Of a stretch of DNA of 64,000 nt, positions 50,298 through 59,544 are shown piece after piece. The notes beneath the pieces are model-generated. The model was not told the DNA's origin. It made no database searches and worked only from the letters and a program-made list of their open reading frames with translations. The position numbers and the translations under genes are program-made. The stretch is from Actinomycetes bacterium. GTDB taxonomy: Bacteria > Actinomycetota > Acidimicrobiia > Acidimicrobiales > RAAP-2. Location: NCBI GenBank assembly GCA_021846325.1, contig JAJZBX010000001.1:124001-188000 (forward strand), read 5' to 3'. Position 1 is the first letter of the stretch. Each line of letters begins with the position of its first letter.

Positions 50298-50429
50298 GGT
50301 TCATCCATCATCGTGACCGAAACTAGCAAGAGTCTGTTCCGCGACGCGGAGCATCCTCCGTGAACTTCGTGAAGTCGGCGCGCGCTTGATGGAAGACGAG
50401 GGACTAAGAGGCTGTGTTCTAGTTGGCCA

Positions 50430-50945
50430 GTGCGCTTGAGCCGCAACCATCACCATCAAGTCGTGACCTATTCAAGTGATCTGACCGACGCCCAGTGGAA
50501 CGTGCTGGATCCTCGGCTGCTGGTTTCTTCAAACGAGGACCAAAGCACCAACGACCTTCGCTGCGTCGCGAACGCGATGCCCTACGTCTCGCACACGGGG
50601 TGTCAGTGGAGATACCGGCCCGAGTAGTACGGTCCGGGGACCAGCACCTGTTCCCAGTTTCGTCGGTGGTCGAGCAACGGAACGTGGACTCGGGTTCTCA
50701 CTGAACTGCACGCTTTGTCGCGTACGGCTCTTGGCCGCCAGGACCCGCCGCCTTCGATGGTCGTCGTCGACACCCACCTCGCACGCGATGCCTCGAACGG
50801 GGTGTCACCTTCCACAACCAGGGTGGCCCTGACGGTCGCACCAACAGGGCCACGCGCATTGTCCCGGAGATCGGACGCTGAGCAAGCACCGCTGAGCCAC
50901 CTGGTTCAGCAGCTCAAGGCGAACCGGTGGGTCCCAATAGGACAC
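50430..50945 (+). pseudogene. Degraded IS5-like (DDE) transposase
   Basis: VVTYSSDLTDAQWNVLDPRLL...LRCVANAMPYVSHTGCQWRYRPE then stop, followed by out-of-frame VVVDTHLARDASNGV-like segment. Confidence 0.72.
50871..50945 (+). repeat. Dispersed repeat copy C
   Basis: Same 75-nt element as 14640-14714; lies at the end of the degraded IS5-like element. Confidence 0.8.
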
Positions 50946-51209
50946 GTTGATGCCACTGCCCGTGGGCCGGCGAGGAGCGGCGCTTGCCACGGGTCACTGC
51001 TCGGTAGGAGGCGGCGTCCAGTTGCTCGCCGTGACGCCAACGAACGCCGCGAGACGGACAATGCGGTTCGGCGTGAACTACGTCGGTACCAAACCGATGA
51101 CGTCACGCCGCCATCATCAGGAAAATTGCTGGCAGGTGCGAAGACCGTTGACGTGCGTCCTTTCGTGTTGAGACGATACGATAAATCGTGAGACGAGAAA
51201 GGGGAAGCG

Positions 51210-51596
51210 ATGCCGTTGTCTGATCACGAACAGCGCATTCTGGCTGAGCTAGAAGAGTCGCTTTCCAAGCAGGATCCCCGCTTTGCGAAGTCAGTTCGTG
51301 AAACGAACGTCTACGCGCACGGCGGGCGCCGAGTGCGGTGGGGGATCGTCGGCTTCGTTGCCGGACTCGTCATCCTCGTGCTGTTTTTCTCGCGGTCGAT
51401 TGCCATTGGCCTCGTCGGGGTGGCCCTAATGTTCGTCTCGGCCATCGTGATCGAAAGAAACGCTCGGCTGCTGGGACGGGCTTCGTGGCAGGACCTCACG
51501 AGGCGCGTTCACGCCGATGATGCACAGTCGGCCGTGGGACCTCGAACCCGGTCGATTCGCGACTGGTTGTCGCGTCAACGTCGCCGAGAAGAGTGA
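51210..51596 (+). CDS. DUF3040-like membrane protein
   Basis: MPLSDHEQRILAELEESLSKQDPRFAKSVRE plus two TM helices. Confidence 0.88.
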   Translation: MPLSDHEQRILAELEESLSKQDPRFAKSVRETNVYAHGGRRVRWGIVGFVAGLVILVLFFSRSIAIGLVGVALMFVSAIVIERNARLLGRASWQDLTRRVHADDAQSAVGPRTRSIRDWLSRQRRREE

Positions 51597-52017
51597 CCGG
51601 GGAGGGGGCGACTCGTCGGGTCGCCCCGGCTCTCGTGACGGCCGATGGTTCGAAGCGTTGCTTTCCGCCCACCGGCGTCGTTGGCCGATATCGCTTCGGG
51701 CGCCAGCGGTGGCGCTGGGGGTTGCGCGCCTCGCGACGAGACCTCGTGTTGATGGAGCCGTGTTGAAGCGCTGGTGGCCGAGAGGGATGTGGCGCTACTT
51801 CATCGCGCACCCGGGCGACCTGGTCCCGCTACTGGACGCCGCGTGGGCACTTCGTCGACGGGCGTGGTGGCGGCGTGCGCCATTCGTGCCGGTGCCTGAC
51901 CAGTTGTACTGGGACTTTCGCCTTGGCACGGTCGGCGGTTCACCACCGGGCGAGTTGACGCCCCTTGGCGTTGTCCAGGCCGCGCGATGGTCGCGGGCAC
52001 AACGTACGAGCAGATAG
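51517..52017 (+). CDS. Hypothetical protein (start uncertain)
   Basis: Open frame with plausible composition in C-terminal two thirds (WRYFIAHPGDLVPLLDAAWALRRRAWWRRAPFVPVPDQLYWDFRLGTVGG); overlaps DUF3040 end, so the real start is probably downstream. Confidence 0.5.
   Translation: MMHSRPWDLEPGRFATGCRVNVAEKSDRGGGDSSGRPGSRDGRWFEALLSAHRRRWPISLRAPAVALGVARLATRPRVDGAVLKRWWPRGMWRYFIAHPGDLVPLLDAAWALRRRAWWRRAPFVPVPDQLYWDFRLGTVGGSPPGELTPLGVVQAARWSRAQRTSR
51605..51627. terminator. GC-rich hairpin after DUF3040 gene
   Basis: ggggcgac-tcgtcgg-gtcgcccc, 8-bp stem; no U-tract. Confidence 0.45.
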
Positions 52018-52026
52018 GTTTTGGAA

Positions 52027-52533
52027 ATGGGTCGCGTCTTGCTGCTAAACGCAACCTTCGAACCGCTGCAACTGGTGAGCGAGCGACGCGCGGTTGTACT
52101 GGTTCTTGGTGGCAGAGCCGAACCCATCGCGACTGAAGAAGAACCGCTGGTTTTTCGTTCGGCGTCGCTAGCGGTGCCGATTCCCGCCATCGTTCGACTG
52201 CGCGACATGGTCAAGTTGCCGACAAAAGTGCGCACGCCCCCGCTAACGCGGCGAGCGCTCTTGGTGCGTGACAGCTACCGTTGCGCATACTGTCTCGAAC
52301 ACGCCGATACCGTCGATCACGTTGTTCCGAGAAGTCGAGGCGGTGAGCATAGTTGGACGAACGTCGTGGCGGCATGTCGACGCCACAACACCCTCAAGGG
52401 CGACCGACTCTTGGACGAGTTGGGTTGGCGCCTTCACTTCGAGCCGAGAATCCCCGAGGGGTTGTGGTGGCGATGGCGATACTTGCCCGATTCGCACCCA
52501 CTGTGGGATCCGTATCTGCCGCGCGCGTCGTGA
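52027..52533 (+). CDS. HNH endonuclease
   Basis: VLLLNATFEPLQLVSERRAVVLVL, RDSYRCAYCLEHADTVDHVVPRSRGGEHSWTNVVAACRRHNTLKGDR. Confidence 0.94.
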   Translation: MGRVLLLNATFEPLQLVSERRAVVLVLGGRAEPIATEEEPLVFRSASLAVPIPAIVRLRDMVKLPTKVRTPPLTRRALLVRDSYRCAYCLEHADTVDHVVPRSRGGEHSWTNVVAACRRHNTLKGDRLLDELGWRLHFEPRIPEGLWWRWRYLPDSHPLWDPYLPRAS

Positions 52534-53192
52534 ACGATGAAGTGGAGCAGCTCTACGACTACGACGAGTTGCGCCGTATCGATGAGCCCACGGTGTTCGT
52601 CGTCCACGTCCGACGAAGCGCCGTAGTCCTGGGTAGTCGACAGCTGACGTCGGTCCTAAAGTCGAACGGTCGCGAATTGGTGGGGGTGCGTCGACGCCGG
52701 GGTGGCGGTGGACTCGTTCTGCTCCAACCGGGTGATCTCTGGGTTGACTGGTGGATACCAGTACGCGATCCACGCTGGTCTCCCGATCTAGGCACCAGCT
52801 CGATTCGTGCCGGTCAATGGTGGTGTGACGCGTTGACCGAGGAAGGCGTCGGTGGTCTTAACGTGCACGGTGGTCACGTCGAAGCGGGCAGTGCCGCCGA
52901 CCTGGTCTGTTTCGCTGGTCGGGGACCCGGTGAGGTGTTTCGCGACGAGCGCAAGGTCGTCGGTATAACGCAGTGGCGCGTTCGCGAGGGGGCTTTCGTA
53001 TCAACGGTGCTGCCCGGTTCCCCATCGGGACCTTTGCTGGATTTACTCGACGCGCCACCGGTCGGTTTGCTGGCGGCGATGAATCACCACACAATCTCAA
53101 CGCTGGCCATTCAGGACGTTGAGGCCGTCGAAAGTCGCCTCGTGGCCGCTGGTGGCGCGTGGCGCCGCCGGGACCTGCTGCTGCTCAGCTGA
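52530..53192 (+). CDS. Lipoate-protein ligase A-like (BPL/LPL domain) protein
   Basis: LVGVRRRRGGGGLVLLQPGDLWVDWWIP, DERKVVGITQWRVREGAFVSTVLP; GTG start overlaps HNH stop. Confidence 0.78.
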   Translation: MNDEVEQLYDYDELRRIDEPTVFVVHVRRSAVVLGSRQLTSVLKSNGRELVGVRRRRGGGGLVLLQPGDLWVDWWIPVRDPRWSPDLGTSSIRAGQWWCDALTEEGVGGLNVHGGHVEAGSAADLVCFAGRGPGEVFRDERKVVGITQWRVREGAFVSTVLPGSPSGPLLDLLDAPPVGLLAAMNHHTISTLAIQDVEAVESRLVAAGGAWRRRDLLLLS

Positions 53193-53295
53193 CTCCACGA
53201 GACGGATCCTTCCCCGTCGGGTCGATAAGAGATCGTCTTACCCGGTAATCGCGACGCTCCAACGCCCCTCGACAACGATGGGCCACCGGTCGCCC

Positions 53296-53355
53296 AAAGT
53301 GGTGCAATACGGCGCAATGTGGTGTAATGTGTCGCAAAGTGGTGGGAAGTGGTGG
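53296..53355 (+). promoter_or_regulatory. Six phased 10-bp repeats upstream of mraZ (candidate MraZ operator)
   Basis: AAAGTGGTGC AATACGGCGC AATGTGGTGT AATGTGTCGC AAAGTGGTGG GAAGTGGTGG. Confidence 0.85.
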
Positions 53356-53376
53356 CGAATAGGGAGGTGATCGAGG

Positions 53377-53796
53377 GTGTTCGGGTTCGTTGGTCAGTTC
53401 CAGCACTCGCTCGACGCTAAGGGACGCTTAATCCTGCCCGCACGCTTTCGTCCGGAGTTCGAGCGCGGTGGGCACCTGAGTCCGAATACCGAGGGATGTG
53501 TCGCGTTGTGGACGCCAGCGGAGTTCGCGCGTCAAACCGAAGAGAAGCTTGCTCAGAGCCGTCATGGTGGCGCACTGGACAGGCAACAGGTTCGGTTCTG
53601 GGCTGCCAATTCGTCCGACGTTGAATTTGATCGGCAGGGTCGGTTCGCTCTTCCGTCGGTCATCCGAGACTACGGGGGATTGAGCGACGACGTCTTAATC
53701 GTCGGGGCACTCGATCACGTCGAACTGTGGGATCCAGCGCTGTACGCGGCGGCCGTTGGTCCGGCGGAGCGCATGTTGAAAGAAGGCGCGCAGTGA
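53377..53796 (+). CDS. mraZ: Transcriptional regulator MraZ
   Basis: FGFVGQFQHSLDAKGRLILPARFRPEFERG, DRQGRFALPSVIRDYGGL. Confidence 0.96.
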   Translation: MFGFVGQFQHSLDAKGRLILPARFRPEFERGGHLSPNTEGCVALWTPAEFARQTEEKLAQSRHGGALDRQQVRFWAANSSDVEFDRQGRFALPSVIRDYGGLSDDVLIVGALDHVELWDPALYAAAVGPAERMLKEGAQ

Positions 53797-53888
53797 GCGA
53801 CGCGCATCGTCACGGGGCGATGGTCCACGTCGCCGGTGGAGGGCGCGTCGGTGGGCGCTGTCGCTCAATCGCGAACGAAAGGCCGGTG

Positions 53889-54830
53889 ATGACTGAGCAC
53901 CCATACCATGAGCCGGTCCTTGTCGAACGCGTTGTCGCAATCGTCCGTGAACTTGGGGCTGGCGTGGTCGTTGATGCGACTGCGGGCGGCGGTGGCCATG
54001 CGGCGGCGATGCTCGACGCCGCTCCCCAGATTCGCGTACTGGGGATCGACCGCGATCCAACCGCCCGCGACGTCGCGCGTCGGAGGCTCGCTCCGTACGG
54101 CGGTCGAGCCCGAGTCATCGGCGATACGTTCGCCGACCTCGCGTCCAGCCTGCGGACGAATAGTGACTTTGTGACTGAGTTTCCAGTCACCGGTGTGCTT
54201 ATGGATCTCGGCGTCTCGTCACGTCAGTTGGACGACCCCGCTCGCGGATTCTCCTTTCGCTTCGATGCGCCGCTCGATATGCGGATGGACCCGTCTCGCG
54301 GCGAAACGGCGGCGCAGCTGCTGGAGCGAATATCTCAGCAGGACCTGGTGGATCTCCTGCGCGCCAACGGCGAGGGCCGTTTCGCATTTGCGATCGCCAA
54401 CGCACTTCGCGTTGAACGGCCGAGTACCACCGCTGAACTCGTGAACGTCGTGGAACGGGTCGTACCGATCCCGGCGCGCCGTCGTGGCAACGTCGCCACC
54501 AGAGTCTTTCAGGCGTTGCGCATTGCGGTCAACGATGAGGAACGGCAACTGCGCGACGGCTTGACAGCAGCGTTTGAAGCGCTCGCGCCCGATGGAGCAC
54601 TCATAGTGATTTCGTATCACTCCGGTGAGGACCGCGTGGTGAAGACGTTCTTGAACGAGTTGGTCACCGGCGGCTGTCGGTGTCCCGTAGAACTCGGCTG
54701 CGTGTGCGGAGCCATCGCCAGAGCGCGCGTCTTGCGCTCAAGCGCGGTGTTGGCTCACGCTAATGAGATCGCGTCCAATCCTCGGGCGCGCTCAGCCAGA
54801 TTACGCGTCGGTTGGAAGTTGGCGACATGA
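53889..54830 (+). CDS. rsmH: 16S rRNA (cytosine-N4)-methyltransferase
   Basis: YHEPVLVERVVAIV, VDATAGGGGHAAAML, MDLGVSSRQLDDPARGFSFRFDAPLDMRMD, ISYHSGEDRVVKTF. Confidence 0.96.
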   Translation: MTEHPYHEPVLVERVVAIVRELGAGVVVDATAGGGGHAAAMLDAAPQIRVLGIDRDPTARDVARRRLAPYGGRARVIGDTFADLASSLRTNSDFVTEFPVTGVLMDLGVSSRQLDDPARGFSFRFDAPLDMRMDPSRGETAAQLLERISQQDLVDLLRANGEGRFAFAIANALRVERPSTTAELVNVVERVVPIPARRRGNVATRVFQALRIAVNDEERQLRDGLTAAFEALAPDGALIVISYHSGEDRVVKTFLNELVTGGCRCPVELGCVCGAIARARVLRSSAVLAHANEIASNPRARSARLRVGWKLAT

Positions 54831-55276
54831 GCGTCATTACTTTCCCCCGACGCGTCGAACGACGACTTGCCCCGTCCGCACGGCCGGCACCTCGAGTTGG
54901 CGCACATCAAGTGCGCGATCGAGCGCCCAGCGTGACCCGTGCCCATTGGCGGCGCGTTTCACCAGCTCGGCGTTCGGCGGCGATGATCGGCGTCGCGCTG
55001 GCGATCTCGCTGGCCGGCAGCATGGTGGTGGCGAACCGACAGATTGAGTTGCATCGACTCCAGAGTGATCTGCTGCAGGCTCAATCGAATTACGCGGTTC
55101 AGGTCGGATCGCTGACGAACCTTTCAGCACCGAGTGAGATTGCGTCTCGGGCGGGAGCCCTTCACTTGGTCGACCCGACCACGGTTACCCAGGTTCCCGC
55201 TACGTCGCTTGATAGGCCATTGCCGCTGCCGCAGTTCAGTGGGTATGCACCGGTCACGTCAAGGACGCATCGGTGA
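54827..55276 (+). CDS. ftsL: FtsL-like cell division membrane protein
   Basis: Single TM (AAMIGVALAISLAGSMVVA) then coiled-coil, between rsmH and ftsI. Confidence 0.75.
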   Translation: MSVITFPRRVERRLAPSARPAPRVGAHQVRDRAPSVTRAHWRRVSPARRSAAMIGVALAISLAGSMVVANRQIELHRLQSDLLQAQSNYAVQVGSLTNLSAPSEIASRAGALHLVDPTTVTQVPATSLDRPLPLPQFSGYAPVTSRTHR

Positions 55277-57108
55277 GGTCACCAACGATTGCGCCACCTC
55301 GGCGTCCCCCGGTGCCGACGGCGTCCGCATCGAGGGCCCAACTGCCCACCCGTCGTCTCCGGCTCCTTCGCGTGGGCTTCGTCGGTGTGTTGGTGTTGCT
55401 TTCAGTGCGATTATTCATGTTGCAAATTGTGGATCACTCGTACTATGCCCGCCTGTCACTTGGACAGGTGCGAGAGGACCTCACGACGACGGCTCTGCGA
55501 GCGGGCATCTACGATCGATATGGCCAAATTCTCGCGGTATCTCGTCCAACCTCCCTCGTGATCGCCGACGACTTCCAAATAGCGCATCCCACGATCGAGG
55601 CACAGGCGATGGCCCCCATCGTCAAAGTGCCGGTCGGGCGGCTGACGAAACTACTTTCGGAACGCCACGGCTACGTGGTGATTAATCCCGCATTGGACCT
55701 GGCGCTGGGTCATCAGTTGTCGCTCATGAACTTTCCGGGCATCGTGGTCCAGAGTTCATCGGTACGAACCTACCCCGACGGCACCCTGGCGACGTCGTTA
55801 ATTGGCCGAGTCAATGCGTCAGGCGTTGGCTCATCGGGCCTCGAGTATCAGTATCAAAAGATGCTCGCCGGGCAGACCGGGGTGACCAGGGCATTCGTAT
55901 CAGCGTCGGGCGTCAACTTGCCGAGTACGTACACGACCGTGATCAAGAAGGCGGAACCCGGGGTCGGACTCGAGCTGACGATCGATTCATCGCTGCAGTT
56001 TGTCGCCGAACGGGCATTGGCGCACGCGATCGCGTCCACCGGAGCCGTGGCCGGGACCGCGATCGTGATGGATGTCCACACCGGGCAAATCCTGGCGAAC
56101 GCGTCGCTCATCAATAAGACGTCCAAGCCGGGGGTCTTGGGCCCTCTGCCGTCGTGGGGCACGTCGGTTGGCGTTCCGGGCATACAGCAGTCGATCAATG
56201 ACCTGGCCTTTAGTTACGCCTACGAGCCGGGTTCGGTGTTCAAGGCGGTGACCTTCTCGGCGGCACTGCAGGCGGGAATCATTACGCCGAACACCGTGTT
56301 CACGATTCCGAACAGCATCATCGTTGGTGGTCGGGTGTTCCACGACGCGGAGAACCACGGTCTCGAGCACCTCACCGCCACCCAGGTTCTTGCCCAGTCG
56401 TCGAACATCGGAACCTATGAGATCACTAATCGGCTCGGCGAAGCGGGTCTTCTCAGTCAAGTCGAACGACTTGGTTTTGGCCAACAAACGACACTCAACT
56501 ATCCGGGGGAGACGGCCGGCTTGCTCGTCAATGCGACGACTTGGTACGCGAGCGATATGGCGGCGATGCCCATTGGCCAAGTCGACGCCGTTCCGCCCAT
56601 CCAGGTCCTCGATGCCTACAACACCATCGCCAACGGTGGTGTTTTCGTCGAACCCTCGTTGGTTCGTGGTTACGTACTCGCCAACGGTGCGGTGAAGGCG
56701 GCGCCCCCCGTCGCCACGCGCGCCGCGATCACCCCGCGAGTCGCCACGACATTGACCAAGATGCTTGAGCAGGTGGTACTGGCGGGAACAGGGACCAACG
56801 CGGTCATCCCCGGTTACCCGGTTGCTGGCAAGACCGGGACTGCCAATATTCCGTACCCCGGTAAGGACTTGCTGTTGCCGGGGGCATTTGACGCCACCTT
56901 CGTTGGATTCGCGCCCGCCAATCGCCCGGTACTCTCAATGATCGTGGTAGTGGAGCGACCGGTGACTACCGTTTACGGTGGCACTGCTGCGGCACCAGTC
57001 TTTCAACAAGTCATGTCGTACGCGCTGCACCACTACGGCATCCCGTCCTCGGGAGTAATCGTGAAGCCGCTGAGTGGGCGGGCATCCATCGCCTCGGACG
57101 TGACCTGA
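55273..57108 (+). CDS. ftsI: Peptidoglycan transpeptidase (penicillin-binding protein, FtsI-like)
   Basis: SYYARLSLGQVREDLTTTALRAGIYDRYGQILAVS, YEPGSVFKAVT (SxxK), SSNIG, GKTGTAN. Confidence 0.94.
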   Translation: MRSPTIAPPRRPPVPTASASRAQLPTRRLRLLRVGFVGVLVLLSVRLFMLQIVDHSYYARLSLGQVREDLTTTALRAGIYDRYGQILAVSRPTSLVIADDFQIAHPTIEAQAMAPIVKVPVGRLTKLLSERHGYVVINPALDLALGHQLSLMNFPGIVVQSSSVRTYPDGTLATSLIGRVNASGVGSSGLEYQYQKMLAGQTGVTRAFVSASGVNLPSTYTTVIKKAEPGVGLELTIDSSLQFVAERALAHAIASTGAVAGTAIVMDVHTGQILANASLINKTSKPGVLGPLPSWGTSVGVPGIQQSINDLAFSYAYEPGSVFKAVTFSAALQAGIITPNTVFTIPNSIIVGGRVFHDAENHGLEHLTATQVLAQSSNIGTYEITNRLGEAGLLSQVERLGFGQQTTLNYPGETAGLLVNATTWYASDMAAMPIGQVDAVPPIQVLDAYNTIANGGVFVEPSLVRGYVLANGAVKAAPPVATRAAITPRVATTLTKMLEQVVLAGTGTNAVIPGYPVAGKTGTANIPYPGKDLLLPGAFDATFVGFAPANRPVLSMIVVVERPVTTVYGGTAAAPVFQQVMSYALHHYGIPSSGVIVKPLSGRASIASDVT

Positions 57109-58502
57109 TGCAACTGGGTGATCTGTTCGACGACGCGTCGCTGGACGTTGCGGCCGCCAGTGTCGAAATCGACCGCGTCGAAATCGACTCGCGCGTGTGC
57201 GGGCCTGGCGCGTTGTTCCTCGCGATACCGGGCAGTCACACGGACGGGTCGCGCTTCGCGACTGACGCGGTAGCGCGCGGCGCCACCGCAGTAATGGCGA
57301 GTTCGCCGCTGGCGCTGGGCGTACCCGTCGTGGTCGTGCCACCCTCACAGGTTCGTGCCACCGTTGCGCACGTGAGCTCAGCGATCGTCGGTCACCCCGA
57401 ACGGCGGCTCGAACTGGTGGGGGTTACGGGCACGAATGGCAAGACCACGGTGGCCACGCTCGTCGGCGACTTGGCGATCAAACTGGGTTGGAATGGCGCG
57501 AGCATGGGAACGCTCACCCACGAGCGAACCACGCCGGCGCCCCCGGAACTCTTTCGCTCACTGGCTCGAATCGCTGACGAATTCGACGTGACTGCGCGTT
57601 CGGTCGTCGGTCTGGAGGTGTCGAGTCACGCCTTGGACCAAGGCCGCGTCGACGGATTGGTCTTTGCCGTCGCGGTTTTCACTAACCTCAGTCACGACCA
57701 CCTCGATTACCACGGGTCCATGGAGGCGTACTTTCGAGCGAAAGCCAAGCTCTTTAGCCCCGAGCGCGCCAAACGAGCGGTCATCTGGGGCGACGATCCG
57801 TACGGCGCACGCTTGGCGGACGAATCAACCATCGCGACGACGGTGGTGTCCGCGAGTGACGCATCCAGCGTCACGCTGTCACTCATCGGCTCGACGTTCT
57901 TCTGGCGGGGCCAATTGGTGCGCTCCCCCCTGGTTGGCGCGTACAACGTTGACAACGCGGTCGTGGCGATGACGGCGTTGAGTGCGCTCGGGGCGAGTGA
58001 CGAGGCAATCATCGACGCGTTGGCCGACGTACGACCCGTACCGGGCCGTTTCGAAGTTGTCAGCGATCACGAGATCGTCGTCGTCGTCGATTACGCGCAC
58101 ACGCCGGCTGGCCTGTCAACACTGCTGGACAATGTACGGGCCCTGTCACCTGGCTCGCGCGTCATCCTCGTTTTCGGATGTGGTGGAGATCGAGATCACG
58201 AAAAGAGGGCGCCTATGGGAGCAGTGGCTGCCGCGAGGGCTGACATCGTGGTCGTGACCTCGGATAATCCCCGATCCGAGTCGCCCGACGCCATCATTGA
58301 CGCGATTGTGTCGGGTGTGCCAGCCGATGTCGTGGTCCAGCGAGACGTTGACCGACGACGAGCCATCGAGCGAGCAATTAGTCAGGCGAGGCGAGGTGAC
58401 GTGGTCGTCGTTGCGGGCAAGGGTCATGAAACGACTCAGACGATCGGCGACGTGATGATCGCCTTTGACGATCGAGCGGTCGTCCGAGAGGTCCTGGCGT
58501 GA
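57108..58502 (+). CDS. murE: UDP-MurNAc-tripeptide synthetase, meso-DAP type
   Basis: GVTGTNGKTTVATLVGDL, NLSHDHLDYHGSMEAYFRAKAKLF, TSDNPRSESP (DNPR motif). Confidence 0.95.
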   Translation: MQLGDLFDDASLDVAAASVEIDRVEIDSRVCGPGALFLAIPGSHTDGSRFATDAVARGATAVMASSPLALGVPVVVVPPSQVRATVAHVSSAIVGHPERRLELVGVTGTNGKTTVATLVGDLAIKLGWNGASMGTLTHERTTPAPPELFRSLARIADEFDVTARSVVGLEVSSHALDQGRVDGLVFAVAVFTNLSHDHLDYHGSMEAYFRAKAKLFSPERAKRAVIWGDDPYGARLADESTIATTVVSASDASSVTLSLIGSTFFWRGQLVRSPLVGAYNVDNAVVAMTALSALGASDEAIIDALADVRPVPGRFEVVSDHEIVVVVDYAHTPAGLSTLLDNVRALSPGSRVILVFGCGGDRDHEKRAPMGAVAAARADIVVVTSDNPRSESPDAIIDAIVSGVPADVVVQRDVDRRRAIERAISQARRGDVVVVAGKGHETTQTIGDVMIAFDDRAVVREVLA

Positions 58503-58509
58503 GGTGCGC

Positions 58510-59544
58510 ATGTTGAGTCTCATGGAATCAGGTGGCGTCGCGTTCTTGGTGGCGCTCTTGGTGACGCCACTGTGGATCCGATTCGTCCAACGACGTTCTA
58601 TGGGCCAGCAGATTCGAGTCGACGGGCCACCATCGCACTTCGCCAAGGCGGGAACGCCGACCATGGGCGGCGTCGTCATTGTGCTCGCCGGGGTGATCGG
58701 CTACGTCATGGGCCACCTCGGCACATCGATCAATTTCACCCGAGCCGGCGTTCTCGCCATTTCGGTCACCGTAGCGTCGGGGATCCTCGGATTTGTCGAT
58801 GACTATTTAGCGATTCGCAATGCCCGAAATCTTGGATTGAACAAACGAGGCAAGCTCGTGGGCCAGCTGCTCATCGCTGCGGCGTTTGCGATCCTCGCCA
58901 TCTATTGGGTAGAGACCTCGACCAACCTGTCGTTTACGAGATTCTCGCTTCCGGGTTGGAATCTGAGTGTCGTGGGGTGGATGGTGCTCGCGGTCTTCGT
59001 CATCGTGGCGACGTCGAACGCCGTAAACCTGACCGATGGTTTGGACGGACTCGCCGGTGGCGCCGCCACCTTCGCGTTCGCGGTGTTGTCGATCATCGGC
59101 TATTGGCAGTTTCGCCATTTCTCGATCTATCACCTGCACAGTGCGCTTGATCTCGGCCTCGTCGCGGTGGGCCTCGTTGGCTCATGTCTCGGCTTTCTAT
59201 GGTGGAACGCCGCGCCGGCGCGGATCATTATGGGCGACACCGGATCGCTGGCCATCGGCACGGGTCTCGGCGGGCTCTGCTTGCTCATGAATCTCGACCT
59301 CCTGCTGATTATCTTGGGCGGGCTCTTCGTCGCAGAGACGGCGTCAGTGATCTTGCAAGTACTGAGTTTTCGCCTATTCGGGCGTCGAATCTTTCGAATG
59401 GCTCCGTTTCATCATCACTTCGAACTGCGCGGCTGGCCCGAGACAACCGTCATTATCCGCTTCTGGATTCTCTCCGGACTATTGTCAGCGCTGGCCCTCG
59501 GAATCTTCTACGGTGACTTTTTGAAGATTGCGAAGGTGGTCTGA
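58510..59544 (+). CDS. mraY: Phospho-MurNAc-pentapeptide translocase
   Basis: AKAGTPTMGGVVIVLAGV, FVDDYLAIRNARNLGLNKRGKLVGQLL, NLTDGLDGLAGG, FRMAPFHHHFELRGWPE. Confidence 0.97.
   Translation: MLSLMESGGVAFLVALLVTPLWIRFVQRRSMGQQIRVDGPPSHFAKAGTPTMGGVVIVLAGVIGYVMGHLGTSINFTRAGVLAISVTVASGILGFVDDYLAIRNARNLGLNKRGKLVGQLLIAAAFAILAIYWVETSTNLSFTRFSLPGWNLSVVGWMVLAVFVIVATSNAVNLTDGLDGLAGGAATFAFAVLSIIGYWQFRHFSIYHLHSALDLGLVAVGLVGSCLGFLWWNAAPARIIMGDTGSLAIGTGLGGLCLLMNLDLLLIILGGLFVAETASVILQVLSFRLFGRRIFRMAPFHHHFELRGWPETTVIIRFWILSGLLSALALGIFYGDFLKIAKVV

Noticed and set aside
53296-53355. Microsatellite/low-complexity repeat
   Set aside because: 10-bp phasing directly upstream of mraZ fits MraZ operator repeats better than random slippage.
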